Part shown: one piece after another, positions 34,415-44,758 of the stretch | Layout of the letters: each line of letters starts with the position of its first letter | Numbering within the stretch: the stretch's first letter is position 1 | The notes under the pieces: generated by a model | Told to the model about the DNA's origin: nothing | Databases searched by the model: none | The model's input: only the letters and a program-made list of their open reading frames with translations | Program-made: the position numbers and the translations under genes | Origin: Nitzschia sp. DOCU1 | Taxonomy: Eukaryota; Bacillariophyta; Bacillariophyceae; Bacillariales; Bacillariaceae | NCBI GenBank assembly: GCA_951394045.1 | Contig: OX595992.1 | Location: 2,666,001 to 2,730,000, forward strand | Length of the DNA stretch: 64,000 nucleotides | Direction: 5' to 3'

Positions 34415-35065
34415 ATGAAAGGATATAACCTGCTGCTTGTCGCTTTGCTCTTTCTGTCAACGTCGTTGGCAGAAGATAGAATCGAAGCACAGCCAGAAGA
34501 CGAGGTACGCATGTATCACCTATCAGAGGCATACCAAAGTCGCTCGTTCTTGATATCAACTCACACGATTCTTCTTGCTATTATCCTACAGAATGATTTT
34601 GATGATCGCATGAGACGATTATCGCCCAAGGGACGATTTGCCGGATTAGAGTTCAAATTGGAATCTACCAAAGTACCTAGCCTCAAATCAGCGTCCTACA
34701 AGGACATTTTTAAATCCACCAAAGGACCAAGTATCAAATCCACAAAGGTTCCAAGCATCAAATCCACCAAGGCGCCTTCTATCAAGTCGAGCAGTGGCAA
34801 AGGTGGCTCTTCGTATTCTTCTTCTTCCCTCAAATCTACCAAGGCCCCTAGTCTAAAGTCAACCAGGGCTCCCACCAGTCTCTTAAAGTCAACCAAGGTT
34901 CCCAGTCTAAAGTCAACCAAGGTCCCAACGACACCTACTATCAAAGCAGCAATCGGCGTTCCTACCATCAAGTACGCATCGAGCAAGGCGCCAAGTGGCG
35001 TACGAAAATTGAAAGAAGACGAAGATGCGGAAATTGAAGATTACAATGAACATTCCGAGTCATAA
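34415..35065 (+). CDS. Silaffin-like secreted Lys/Ser repeat protein
   Basis: Two exons, 34415-34504 and 34592-35065, give 187 aa. The 87-nt intron starts GTACGC and ends CTACAG. Residues 1-19 form a clear signal peptide (MKGYNLLLVALLFLSTSLA). An acidic propeptide-like segment follows and ends at MRRLSPKG, an RXL-type processing site as seen in diatom silaffins and related frustule proteins. The rest is basic and built from 8-residue units of the form KSTKxPSx (KSTKGPSI, KSTKVPSI, KSTKAPSI and variants), with KxxK spacing like the lysine clusters that carry polyamines in silaffins. It ends in an acidic tail. It probably acts in the silica deposition vesicle or cell wall. Silaffins are defined by composition rather than homology, so this is a candidate. 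Confidence 0.75.
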   Translation: MKGYNLLLVALLFLSTSLAEDRIEAQPEDEVRMYHLSEAYQSRSFLISTHTILLAIILQNDFDDRMRRLSPKGRFAGLEFKLESTKVPSLKSASYKDIFKSTKGPSIKSTKVPSIKSTKAPSIKSSSGKGGSSYSSSSLKSTKAPSLKSTRAPTSLLKSTKVPSLKSTKVPTTPTIKAAIGVPTIKYASSKAPSGVRKLKEDEDAEIEDYNEHSES

Positions 35066-35960
35066 ACAACAATAGCAGCGGAGAGTGGAGTGGAGGGGCA
35101 TGGGAAACAACAATCTAGTAGAGCAGGCCCGCGGCGTCGAATGGATTATTTCTCCATCATGGGCGGTGCTCAGGATTTTTGTAAAGCGTCGGAAACGCCA
35201 GCCATTGGATGAAAAGATAGCCGCGATAGTGGCTACTATTACCCCAAAGAAGAGGAGGCGTCGTTTTCGCTTGTGGTGTCGTTTGACTCGGACGAGACTG
35301 CTATTCGTTCCGAGGACGACTCGTGTACTTTTGAATGCTCGTTTATGTTCTTTCTCTTGCTGGAAGAGAAGAGAGCAACTTGTATTTTTATCATAAATGA
35401 TCTGTTGTAATCGAAAGTATTCATTTCATTGACGCTTGCGTTGTTGCGAGATAGAAAGGCGATCAATCCTTGCAGTCCAATCGATTTGAAGGGTATTTGT
35501 TGTGCAGTGTTGGTCCGAGGTTCTTCCAGAGTCAGTCGCTCATGGTAGCAGCCCAGAGTCGCGAAAGCAAGCTATCGAATAACCAGCAAAAACAATTAGT
35601 CGTAAACAACTTGCAGACCGATTGCACGAGTATTTGTCGAACGTTAGTCCAAGGTTGATTCTTCCCCAAGTCAGTCGCACTTTTGGAAGAGCGGCAATAG
35701 CTAGCTACCCCCGGGGTGGACAGCGCAGGTCTCATTCGCTTTCGTGCTTAACCTCGACGTTCCGCTAGCCATTGTGCGAGAACCAATCAAACAGGCATTG
35801 CCCTATCTACGGACGTTGGTACGCCAAGTATACCAAATTCCTTGATTAGTATGTTTATTATCTCTTGTTGTTTATTTGTTTTTTCGTATCGTTCCAATAG
35901 TTAGATTGTCTATTTCCGTCTTGTAGTAACGTGTTCCTTTCTTCCACCCACTCACTTTGT
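35066..35960. other. Intergenic between two convergent genes
   Basis: About 900 bp between the stop of the silaffin-like gene and the stop of the SDH gene. No gene is supported. Confidence 0.5.
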
Positions 35961-38044
35961 TTAATACACACGAGCGACTGGAGGTACCGTCTTGCATTCG
36001 TCTTCATCCAAGGTATAATAGTGAATGGGTCGGTATGACAAACATGTCTTGGAACCATCAAAATACGACAGGGTATGTTTCATCCAATTTTCATCGTCAC
36101 GAGTAGGACAATCTTCTCGTGCATGAGCTCCACGACTTTCCTTACGAGCTTCGGCTCCCGTAATAGTCGTCGAAGCACAAGCCATGAGATTCTTGAGTTC
36201 CAAAGTTTCGACCAAATCGGTATTCCATACCAATGACTTGTCCACCACTTTGACATCGGTATTGAATTTGTGTACAATTTCGTCGACTTTGTTTTTGCCC
36301 TTCAACAAAGTCGCAGCTTCACGATAGACGGCAGCATGTTCTTGCATGGTCGTTTGCAATTCCAATCGTAATTCGGCCGTTGGAATGTGTCCACTTCCAT
36401 AGCGCAATCCATCCAAATCCTCTAGAGCTTCCATCCCTTCATCTTGCTTCATGGGAGGAATCTTGTCGCCAGGTTTGTGATCTTCGGCAATCTTGAGTGC
36501 ACACGCCCGTCCAAAGACGACAATATCCAAGAGTGAATTGGCACCCAATCGATTGGCACCATGCACGGAAGCACAAGCAACTTCCCCAGCGGCAAACAAT
36601 CCTGGTACCACATCATCGGATTTCCAATTGCCTTGTGCATCAAAGGATGTTTTCAAGACTTGACCAAAATGATTGGTAGGAATACCACCCATGTTGTAAT
36701 GCACAGTCGGCAGAACAGGAATGGGTTCCTTGGTGACATCGACGCCGGCAAAAATGGCGGCGGTTTCGGAAATGCCTGGAAGACGTTCGGCCAACAAGTC
36801 AGGTGGCAAATGGTCCAAGTGCAAGTAGATCTATATAGTACAGAGTATAGGGTATAGAAAGATGTGTGTGTGTGTGTGTGTTAGTCACAGGATGTGTAAT
36901 AGTCGGACGGCCAAACAGTAGTACTTACATGATCTTTTTTGGGACCCACTCCTCGTCCTTCTCGAATTTCCACCGTCATGGCTCGACTGACAACATCTCG
37001 TGATGCCAAATCCTTGGCGCTAGGAGCATAACGTTCCATGAATCGTTCTCCTTCACTATTGCGTAAAATCCCACCTTCTCCACGACATCCTTCCGTCATG
37101 AGACATCCGGCACCATAAATTCCAGTGGGATGAAATTGCACAAATTCATTGTCCTGGTTGGAGAAACCTTTTCTTAAGGCCATGGCATTGCCATCTCCCG
37201 TACAAGTATGTGCGGATGTGCATGAAAAAAAGGCTCGTCCATATCCACCCGTCGCCAAGACGGTATTCTTGGCACGAATGCGATGCAAACTTCCATCTTC
37301 CATATTCAATGCCATGACACCTACCACTCCTTGTCCATCTTCAGACATTAATAAATCCAAACAAAAGTATTCAATAAAATACGTGGTATCAAACGCTAGG
37401 GAACGTCCATACAACGTATGCAACATGGCATGTCCCGTCCGATCCGCCGCCGCCGCACATCGATGGGCTTGTCCACCTTTACCAAATTGCGTCGATTGTC
37501 CACCAAAGGCACGTTGATAAATTTTACCTTCTTCGGTTCGAGAAAAGGGCATGCCGAAACTTTCTAGTTCTAACACAGCTTGAGGAGCTTCCCGACACAT
37601 GTAATGAATGGCATCTTGATCGCCGAGCCAGTCCGAGCCTTTGACCGTATCGTACATGTGAAATCTCCAATCATCCGCGTGCATATTGCCTATATAATAT
37701 AATATAGTATAGTATAGTTAGACAAAGTATGAAAAAGAGAGAGTTAGAACCCAGCCACGACACGTACCTAACGCCGCATTAATGCCACCTTGTGCTGCCA
37801 CGGTATGAGATCGGGTGGGAAAGAGTTTGGTAACACAGGCCGTTTTAAAACCCGCCTCGGACAAACCCATGGCCGCTCTCAAACCAGAACCACCGGCACC
37901 CACCACCACAGCATCGTATTCATGATCCACCACGGTATAATCACCGGTAATGTTCGCCGAGGTAGTAGTCGTACTCGTCAGACTACGAATAGCAGTACGA
38001 GCACAAGAGACTGCCGAAGCACGACGAGACAAGGCAGATAACAT
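35961..38044 (-). CDS. SDHA: Succinate dehydrogenase flavoprotein subunit, mitochondrial
   Basis: Three exons, 38044-37768, 37689-36929 and 36830-35961, give 635 aa, the usual length for the family. The product is the FAD-binding subunit of complex II, which oxidises succinate to fumarate and passes electrons to the iron-sulfur subunit at the mitochondrial inner membrane. The N-terminus is a basic, Ser/Thr-rich mitochondrial presequence. The dinucleotide-binding motif [15 protein letters not shown] follows, then SHTVAAQGG with the His that carries FAD covalently, and the substrate-site segments [15 protein letters not shown] and VPGLFAAGE. The C-terminus with [14 protein letters not shown] is typical. 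Intron 2 (36831-36928) holds a TG repeat at about 36862-36880. It shares a divergent upstream region with the gene at 38754. Confidence 0.97.
36862..36880. repeat. TG dinucleotide repeat
   Basis: A short TG run in intron 2 of the SDH gene. Simple sequence repeat with no other feature. Confidence 0.85.
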
Positions 38045-38753
38045 GGTTCAAAAAGACAATGAATCAATACAATCAACAAAGTCAAAGAGTAAGTTTCTCA
38101 ACAACACTCTCCAAGAATGACTCGTTCACAACCAAAAGATTCGAGACATTCCATCAAACGGCCATGGTCATCGGCGGGCGGCTTCCACACATCGTCCTTC
38201 TCCCAAACCACGCGGAGGAGTTCGCATTTTCTTGGTGAGGGCCCTACTAAAAAGATCTTCGCGATTTGAGTTATCAGAGAAGACATTACCAAACATGTTG
38301 GAATAACGACGTACAAAGGAAACTAAGTACACCAGTCAGTGTTATAATACACACTCTATCGCATTCCTTATTGCGCGATTTAAAACATTCGATATCTGGG
38401 AACCACAGAAAAAAAGACGCATCATCATTGGACAGATGGCTTTTGTCGGAGGAAGGACGGACGGACGGAGGAATCCTTTTCGAGTCAGTCGAGTCCAACA
38501 AATCATTCGCGGGACAAATTGTAGGAGTCTGGTAAGACCCGTAGGCATATATCCCGTAGCAAGCGAGCCAGCCGAGAAACTTCCAACCACACGACCAAGG
38601 TTCCCTGGTCTTCAAGACTGATTACTGGAAAGCCGATGAAAGGCGAAACAAGCATTCCTTGTTCGTTTCACAATTTGGAGGTTGTTGGGGATTATTATTA
38701 TTATTATTTTTGCGCGAGAGGAAAGAATCCATACATCCATACACCTATCCATC
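38045..38753. other. Divergent intergenic region
   Basis: About 700 bp between the SDH start and the start of the beta-sandwich-like gene. No gene is supported. It should hold both promoters. Confidence 0.5.
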
Positions 38754-39710
38754 ATGTCGTCGTCGTCGTCAGTAGTAAGAGTAGTGGGCATCACCCCCTG
38801 CGGCATGGCGTCGTGCTGCGGATGCTGGTGGTGGGTTGTTGTCATACTATCGTGTTGTTTGGGATGGTTCGTACAGAAAAGTGAAGCCGCGGATTGGTCG
38901 GCACAATTTAATACCAGCAGAACAATGACAACAGTCACCAAAGATCCAGGAGACAATCGTGCCTATATGAAAGGCTCCGGAATGATATCTATTGGAAATG
39001 GTACTTTGCGTATGCAAGGAGAACATCCTCGATATTATGTATTTTATAATGATAATCGACAAGTACAATATGCCGAACCACCCATGGAAGGTTGGCTCAA
39101 TATAGAAATGGTGGCCTATGCCAGATTAGTAGAGGAGTTGGCCGACGATGCACCCCTCTTTGCAGGCTTTTCATTGATTGCGAGATCCAATCATCATTTG
39201 ACAAGCTACGATCCGTGTTATGCCAATGGATATTATGCACGATTGTATTTTCGACAAGGTACCATTGGCTTTCAAAAAGAATATGAACACAACGAGAATA
39301 CGGGTGCACTGGTGTATTCACGAGGCAATAATGTTCGGTTTGTGGAAACTGTGCAAAAAGACAAATGGTATGGAATGAAATTCCGGGTCCGTAATCAAGG
39401 ACTGGCCGTATTGTTGGAAGTATATGTGGATCTCAATGAACACGGTGATTGGAAATTGATGCATAGTGTATTGGATGATGGAACCAACATGTTGGCACGA
39501 TCCGCAACAGAGTGTTTGGATGGTGGCACATTTCCTCAATTATCCTTTGGACAAGTGTCGTTTCTTCGTACCGATGATGCCGTCGTGGAATGGAAAAATG
39601 TTTCCTTTCGCGAAATCAATGAAGATGGCTCGTACATGAATCAGGAACAAGACGTTTATCCTGAAACGCAACCTCCTGAAACTCAAAAGCCTTCTACCAT
39701 TGTTGTGTAA
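38754..39710 (+). CDS. Secreted or membrane-anchored beta-sandwich-like protein
   Basis: 318 aa from the ATG at 38754. The frame is open further upstream to 38682, but that part is an Ile run and reads as leader. A strongly hydrophobic, Cys- and Trp-rich segment (residues about 14-40, CCGCWWWVVVILSCCLGWF) is a signal peptide or anchor. The rest is soluble with alternating short beta-like strands and many aromatic residues (GFSLIARSNH, ANGYYARLYFRQG, KWYGMKFRVRN, VEWKNVSFREI). This pattern resembles concanavalin A-like domains of glycan-binding or glycan-hydrolysing proteins, but I see no catalytic motif. Function is unknown. No intron is evident. Confidence 0.6.
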   Translation: MSSSSSVVRVVGITPCGMASCCGCWWWVVVILSCCLGWFVQKSEAADWSAQFNTSRTMTTVTKDPGDNRAYMKGSGMISIGNGTLRMQGEHPRYYVFYNDNRQVQYAEPPMEGWLNIEMVAYARLVEELADDAPLFAGFSLIARSNHHLTSYDPCYANGYYARLYFRQGTIGFQKEYEHNENTGALVYSRGNNVRFVETVQKDKWYGMKFRVRNQGLAVLLEVYVDLNEHGDWKLMHSVLDDGTNMLARSATECLDGGTFPQLSFGQVSFLRTDDAVVEWKNVSFREINEDGSYMNQEQDVYPETQPPETQKPSTIVV

Positions 39711-40240
39711 GTATAGTAAAATAGCCTTTTGAGCGAGCCAACAACCCAGTTGTTGGATCGGTCCACCCAATCGTCGACTGCCAAAGAGTCAACTGGTTCA
39801 TGATTCCAGTGCATACTATCTTCATCGATGAGGATTTCCTGCCCCTACAAACGATGGACCTCACCGGCGGCATCGGCATGATAGTAGCGGGAGTATAATA
39901 CTTGTGCAAAATTGAATCGTCAGTCAGAGACGAGATCAAGTGCATTTTGTTTCTAGCCACTCGGCGACAAGACCATTTCAATTCTATTGTCGTGGTGTGG
40001 GGTGCGTGCTTCACCTTAGTAGTAGTAGACGCAGGCATATCGATGATCCGTCAACTCCTCGACCCATTCTTTCAGCTTTGCAACCAACAAAGTGGTCCGA
40101 TAACAACAACAGCAAAAACCAACTCATGCAAGTAGCCGCGCACACCGTTGGCATGATTCGAACAGTCAGAGAAAGGATGGCACCCGATTGTTTGGGATGT
40201 GTCCCTTCGAGCCGCCGGCGCCCATGATTCCGTGTTCAGC
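39711..40240 (-). pseudogene. Possible gene remnant, minus strand
   Basis: One minus-strand frame shows protein-like pieces separated by stops: LVAKLKEWVEELTDHRYACV (about 40080-40021), then FAQVLYSRYYHADAAGEVHRL followed by TAG and at once GQEILIDEDSMHWNHEP and LAVDDWVDRSNNWVVG (about 39910-39720). The composition looks like a former coding region with point stops, or exons I could not join. I do not recognise a family. Confidence 0.3.
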
Positions 40241-40562
40241 ATGTATACATGTGTCAATACCATCGTACTGGGCGTCGTTCGTAGCTGGGGTTAAGAATCG
40301 ATTATACCATTACGTGGTGCTTTTGGTTTGATGAGAATTGTCGGGCGGAAGGAGGAGGATAACGTCGACCACCAACGTTGCTGGGTTGCTTTGGCTCCAC
40401 TTTCTTCGGTGGTCTGGAGGGATCCGTCGCCGCTCGTACAGTAGCGGGGTCAAACTAGTGCTTCGGTGGAACTGTGATTATTGATAATGAACTTGCCAAA
40501 GGAGGGAGCTAGAATGTAGATTGGAAAGGCGATTTGTGTGCATCATTCATTCTGTTCATATC
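40241..40562. other. Intergenic, left of the copia element
   Basis: No gene or motif is supported. It ends with the target duplication ATATC at 40558-40562. Confidence 0.5.
40558..40562. repeat. Target site duplication of the copia element, left side
   Basis: ATATC at 40558-40562 is repeated exactly at 46122-46126 on the other side of the element. Confidence 0.95.
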
Positions 40563-40719
40563 TGTTGATGTGCGCGTCGATATAAACGGATAGCTAATCA
40601 AGTTTATGAGTCAACTAGTATCCATGGGCAATGAGGATTGCCGGGGGAACGGTGAAACGGGCGCGAGTTAGCCGTGCCAACGGGCGCGCCGTCCGGGGTG
40701 CCGGCCGGGGGAATCAACA
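40563..40719 (-). repeat. Copia LTR, 3' LTR of the element
   Basis: 157 bp. It contains the last 116 nt of the pol reading frame, whose stop lies at 40604-40606. The sense-strand sequence GGGTGAGGGTG at 40720-40730, just before it, is a good polypurine tract. Confidence 0.95.
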
Positions 40720-43700
40720 CACCCTCACCCATGGATCGTACACACGAAACGAATTGAGTTAGTGACGCACAGATTGCTGGATAATTGCGTGCCGCCGACG
40801 TTTTGGCGGCAAATCGAACAGCATTGGAGGATGTCGGAGTGGCAGTCTTGTTGTCGACGATATCGTCCCGCAAGCAATCGAAATAATTCTGATCAGGATT
40901 TTTCGGGTCGTACAAATATGATGAACGGATTGCCCGATGATGTTGCGCGGGATGATGCTTGGTAAAGTAATCGGAGCGGCTCAAGGTTCCTTTCTGCCAA
41001 CAGATGTGGAACTGGCCCTGGCGGACGCGGTCACGTATCCAGTAGAACCGCATGTCCACGGCCTTGGATCGCTTTTGTTTCACGGTGTCGTTGGCGATGC
41101 CAACAGCGGTGGTATTGTCGACAAAAATTGGGGTCGGTGGTTGCGGGTGTCCCATTTCTTCGAGGCAGGTGCGGATGGGACATGCCTCTTTCGCATTGTG
41201 GAAGGTTCCGCCCAGTTCAGCTTCGGCGGCAGATGAAAGTACTTCGCGCATGATGGCACAGGGGACATGGATGGGTCCATTGCAAGGCGGCGGAATGGTT
41301 GGGTTGGTGGTTTTGTCGCTGAGAAAGTGATATCCTGCGAAGCGAGAACGGCCCTGTGGCTCGGACAGGTAGCTGGCATCGCTGTCAATTACCAGGTGCA
41401 TGTCACTGCGGTGGTACCGGATGGTGGCGTCGGGGTGGGTTGCCGCATAGTTTAGAAATTTGGTGATGGCATTCATTGTTTTCATGGTGGCTTTGGTTTG
41501 GATGGCGCTGAGGGTGCCGAGAGCGGGCAACATAGTGCAGTCAACCGCACGCCCATAAAATAAGAACACGCCAATTACCTCTTGTACGCGTTTTATGCCG
41601 GCTGGGTCAAGTTTTGGGGATGTGTCATCGCTGGTGGCAAATTGCACTTTGGCCCCATAGGCAGGCTTTTGCCATGCGTGGGGTGCATCTTCCGGTCGTT
41701 CCGGCGCAGGGTGCGCAAATCGGTATAAGGCCCGTTCGACGTAGCCGGGCATCGAGATGTCAACTGTGCCGTTTTCATAATCCCAGGCGAGGGTCAAACC
41801 GCAGTATTTGGTGCCGTCCCAGTCCTCGCTGATTGCGTAGTGTTGGCGCAGGGCAGATAAGAGGTGGTCGGCGTCGGCACGGTCCACGTATTTGACGCCA
41901 AAATCATCGACAACCAACGAGAAGGTGAGCGGTCGTGTCGCATGTTTCCACAGGCCAGGGGTATATTTGACAGGGGCGTACCCAGCTGGTTCGAGGAGTG
42001 TTCGAAGGCGATCATTGGCCATGCGGCCGGATTGCGCCAAACCGTACATGCCTTTTCGTACTTCGGTGTAGACGAATCCGTCCTCATCGGGTTCCAACGA
42101 ATACGAGGTCATGATCGTGGATGGGACATTGCGTACATGGATCTTCATGTATTCGTAGTCCTTGGGTTCCAGAGGCGTGCCTAGGTAGAAGGCACTGATG
42201 TCACCGGTCATGAACCGGGCACCAGGAGTGGAAATCACACTGTTAAAAAGAATCTTGCAGGTGATCAAGTCGGCGGTTTTTGTGCTTGCATCCCCAGTGA
42301 AATTGAGGCGATCGCCTCCAATAGTCCAGCGAACACGGTGCTGCTTGCTTTTCTCGGGGCGATGGGCACAAACGATGCGTAGGTACGTGGGTCGTTTTTT
42401 CACTTGATCTTTGGGGATAAAAACGATGGTATTGGTACCTTTGATGTCCTTGTACCCATCTGCAAGTAAGCCAATTTCCTCACAATTTGCCTCTTCCCAT
42501 ATTTGGCCTTGCGAGGAGCGACTTAATTCAGGGTATTCGGCCAAGGCCCCAGTGTCTGGGTTGAAGGCGTTTCCATGTAGGGCAGTTTCCATCGTGGCGA
42601 AGCTGGGTGAGACGGAATCCATTGTCTGGTCAAGTGCGCTAGCAACGCGTTGGGGGCAACTGGAGCCAGTGGCTTGGCGAGTGCGATGGTGGTGCACGGG
42701 ACCAGTGGTTGTCGGTCGGCGGGAATTCTTGGGCTGTGCATTTTTGCGACGACGGAGTTGACGGCGTTTGGCATTGCGAGCCTTTGGGCCTGTTTGCTCT
42801 GTATAGGTGGTATTGGCTGGTGGCATCGGTTCGACACTAGTGTTGGTTGTTGCGACATCAGCAGCGGGTGGCGGTTCGTTGGCATTGGTGCTGGGAGGCG
42901 CTGGGGGTGAATCGTCATCCAGTACTAGATATGGAGGAGTGTTCGGGTGACGTGGGGCTCGTTCTGGTGAATTTGGTGGTGAGACGATCGGCACATGCAC
43001 CCTCAGAGGTGAGGCAGGGGCCGCAGTGGCCGGCACGATGGCCGGGTTTGGTGGTAATTCCACCCTCAGTGGTGCGGCAGGGGCTGCAACTGGAATTGGA
43101 TTGGCCGGTGTCGGGGGCGAATTATTCAACAATTCACCAAGTTGCTGCAAGGCAAGTCGATTGTGGTTGGACGGAATTGGGCCGATGGTAGATGCTTCGA
43201 GGGCGGTCACAATGTTGCGGAGGCTGGCCTGAATAAGATCGTCTGTGGTCGCAGTTGGAATTGCCACAGTCGATGAGAAGAATTCCACACCGTCGCTGAT
43301 GCGTACCTTTCTGGTGTCAGTCATGTAGACTTCATAACAGCGATATGACTCCAGGGCGGGGCCCACATACCAACCGCTGGCGGCATGGGGTCCCCACGTT
43401 TCACGGAGCCCAGGTTTCTCATGAACGAGGACTTTGCACCCAGGTGGCCCAATCGGCGTCTTGTTGTAATCAAAAATGCCGTGGATTTGACTGTACGCCG
43501 ACAATTTGGGATTGATGCGTGATCCTCGCAAGAGGTTCAAGGTGATGGTAGCCTGTGGAAGGAGCCGGTCCCACAAGTGGATTGGAAAGCTGGGGTCGGT
43601 GGAGCAAAGGCCAGCAATAAAATGATTCTTGAATGTCTGGATCGCCCTTTCGGCAGCATTGCGGCGATGCACGTATGGCGGTACTAATTGATAGTCCATA

Positions 43701-44758
43701 GTCTGCTCGTGCATAAAATCTTTTAGTAGCTGGGAGCATTCGTTGTCCAAGATGTGTAGCTTTGGGCGGCAGCCGGCAGACGAGAGTACCTTGTGTGCTT
43801 CTTGAAATGCCGCCTTGTGGGACTCTTTACTGCGATTGCGCATTGGTATGGGTAAGATACAATTGCTGTCGTAGTCATAAACGACAAGGATGTAGTTGTT
43901 CCCATTTGATGATGGTGAAACGAATTTGCCGGTAAGGTCACTATAAATTTTACCTGGTTGCACTGTAGTTGCATAGATAGCATGGGTGCGTTCGTTTGGA
44001 GTCGTTGAGTCTGGGAACGTGAGGTCATCTGGTTCATTGTCGTCAAGAGGGATAGGGGCTACTTTGGTTGAGCGTTGATTCTTGCGGGCTTGGTTCAAGT
44101 GGCCTTTGATTGTGGCCTCGGAGCGTGGTGGATGTTTGGCGAGGGCCTCTGGTGAGAGCCCTGGGAAGCCCATGACATAATTGTTTTTCAAGGCCTTTTT
44201 CAGAGTTGAGACAACAGGGGAAAAGAAGGATGCATGGTGGAATGCCACGATGGTTTCAGCAGTGGCTGGACCTATTGCAGCATGGGCTACTTCAGGCGGC
44301 GCTGTAAGGGGTACAGTCCATAGTCGCGTTACGGCGTCACGGATGCCACGTAGGATGCAATTGTTCTTGTAGGTGACGGACACATGGGTTTTGTCAAATT
44401 GGACGGTGCAACCGGCGTCGACGAGGACACTGACGGACATGAGGGGTAGTGATGACATGTCGGGAATAATGTAGGCTTTGCGGGCCGTGGGAGGTAAAGC
44501 TGGTAGAGGCAACTCACCCTCATGAGTCGCGTACATTGTGGCCCCATTTGGGTTGGCCACTGGCATTGGAATAGTGAGCTCCCGAACGTTGGTGAGCTGC
44601 GCATTGATTGGACAAAAATTCGAAGTAGCTCCAGAGTCAACAAATGCGATAGGAGCAGGGAGAATCGGGGGACCTGATGTGCTAAGAGAATAACTTGAGG
44701 TTAAAGGTTTAATTTTAACGGTGGGTTTATCGTCTAGTACACGAGGCTCCCGCCCTTC
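40604..44758 (-). CDS. pol: Copia pol: protease, integrase, reverse transcriptase, RNase H
   Basis: The frame is open from the codon after the gag TGA (44758) to 40604, 1384 codons. The first in-frame ATG is only at 44566, downstream of the protease active site, which lies in the ATG-less part (FVDSGATSNF at about 44646-44617). So pol almost certainly is made as a fusion with gag. Integrase core residues are visible in YSDLTGKF, LHILDNECS and NAAERAIQTF. Reverse transcriptase shows FMTGDISAFYLG, KGMYGLAQSGR and VVDD (usual YVDD). RNase H shows DSDASYLS, SSAAEAELGG and FVDNTTAVGIA. The last 38 residues are encoded inside the 3' LTR. Confidence 0.93.
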   Translation of the reverse strand, partial: EGREPRVLDDKPTVKIKPLTSSYSLSTSGPPILPAPIAFVDSGATSNFCPINAQLTNVRELTIPMPVANPNGATMYATHEGELPLPALPPTARKAYIIPDMSSLPLMSVSVLVDAGCTVQFDKTHVSVTYKNNCILRGIRDAVTRLWTVPLTAPPEVAHAAIGPATAETIVAFHHASFFSPVVSTLKKALKNNYVMGFPGLSPEALAKHPPRSEATIKGHLNQARKNQRSTKVAPIPLDDNEPDDLTFPDSTTPNERTHAIYATTVQPGKIYSDLTGKFVSPSSNGNNYILVVYDYDSNCILPIPMRNRSKESHKAAFQEAHKVLSSAGCRPKLHILDNECSQLLKDFMHEQTMDYQLVPPYVHRRNAAERAIQTFKNHFIAGLCSTDPSFPIHLWDRLLPQATITLNLLRGSRINPKLSAYSQIHGIFDYNKTPIGPPGCKVLVHEKPGLRETWGPHAASGWYVGPALESYRCYEVYMTDTRKVRISDGVEFFSSTVAIPTATTDDLIQASLRNIVTALEASTIGPIPSNHNRLALQQLGELLNNSPPTPANPIPVAAPAAPLRVELPPNPAIVPATAAPASPLRVHVPIVSPPNSPERAPRHPNTPPYLVLDDDSPPAPPSTNANEPPPAADVATTNTSVEPMPPANTTYTEQTGPKARNAKRRQLRRRKNAQPKNSRRPTTTGPVHHHRTRQATGSSCPQRVASALDQTMDSVSPSFATMETALHGNAFNPDTGALAEYPELSRSSQGQIWEEANCEEIGLLADGYKDIKGTNTIVFIPKDQVKKRPTYLRIVCAHRPEKSKQHRVRWTIGGDRLNFTGDASTKTADLITCKILFNSVISTPGARFMTGDISAFYLGTPLEPKDYEYMKIHVRNVPSTIMTSYSLEPDEDGFVYTEVRKGMYGLAQSGRMANDRLRTLLEPAGYAPVKYTPGLWKHATRPLTFSLVVDDFGVKYVDRADADHLLSALRQHYAISEDWDGTKYCGLTLAWDYENGTVDISMPGYVERALYRFAHPAPERPEDAPHAWQKPAYGAKVQFATSDDTSPKLDPAGIKRVQEVIGVFLFYGRAVDCTMLPALGTLSAIQTKATMKTMNAITKFLNYAATHPDATIRYHRSDMHLVIDSDASYLSEPQGRSRFAGYHFLSDKTTNPTIPPPCNGPIHVPCAIMREVLSSAAEAELGGTFHNAKEACPIRTCLEEMGHPQPPTPIFVDNTTAVGIANDTVKQKRSKAVDMRFYWIRDRVRQGQFHICWQKGTLSRSDYFTKHHPAQHHRAIRSSYLYDPKNPDQNYFDCLRDDIVDNKTATPTSSNAVRFAAKTSAARNYPAICASLTQFVSCVRSMGEGVLIPPAGTPDGAPVGTANSRPFHRSPGNPHCPWILVDS

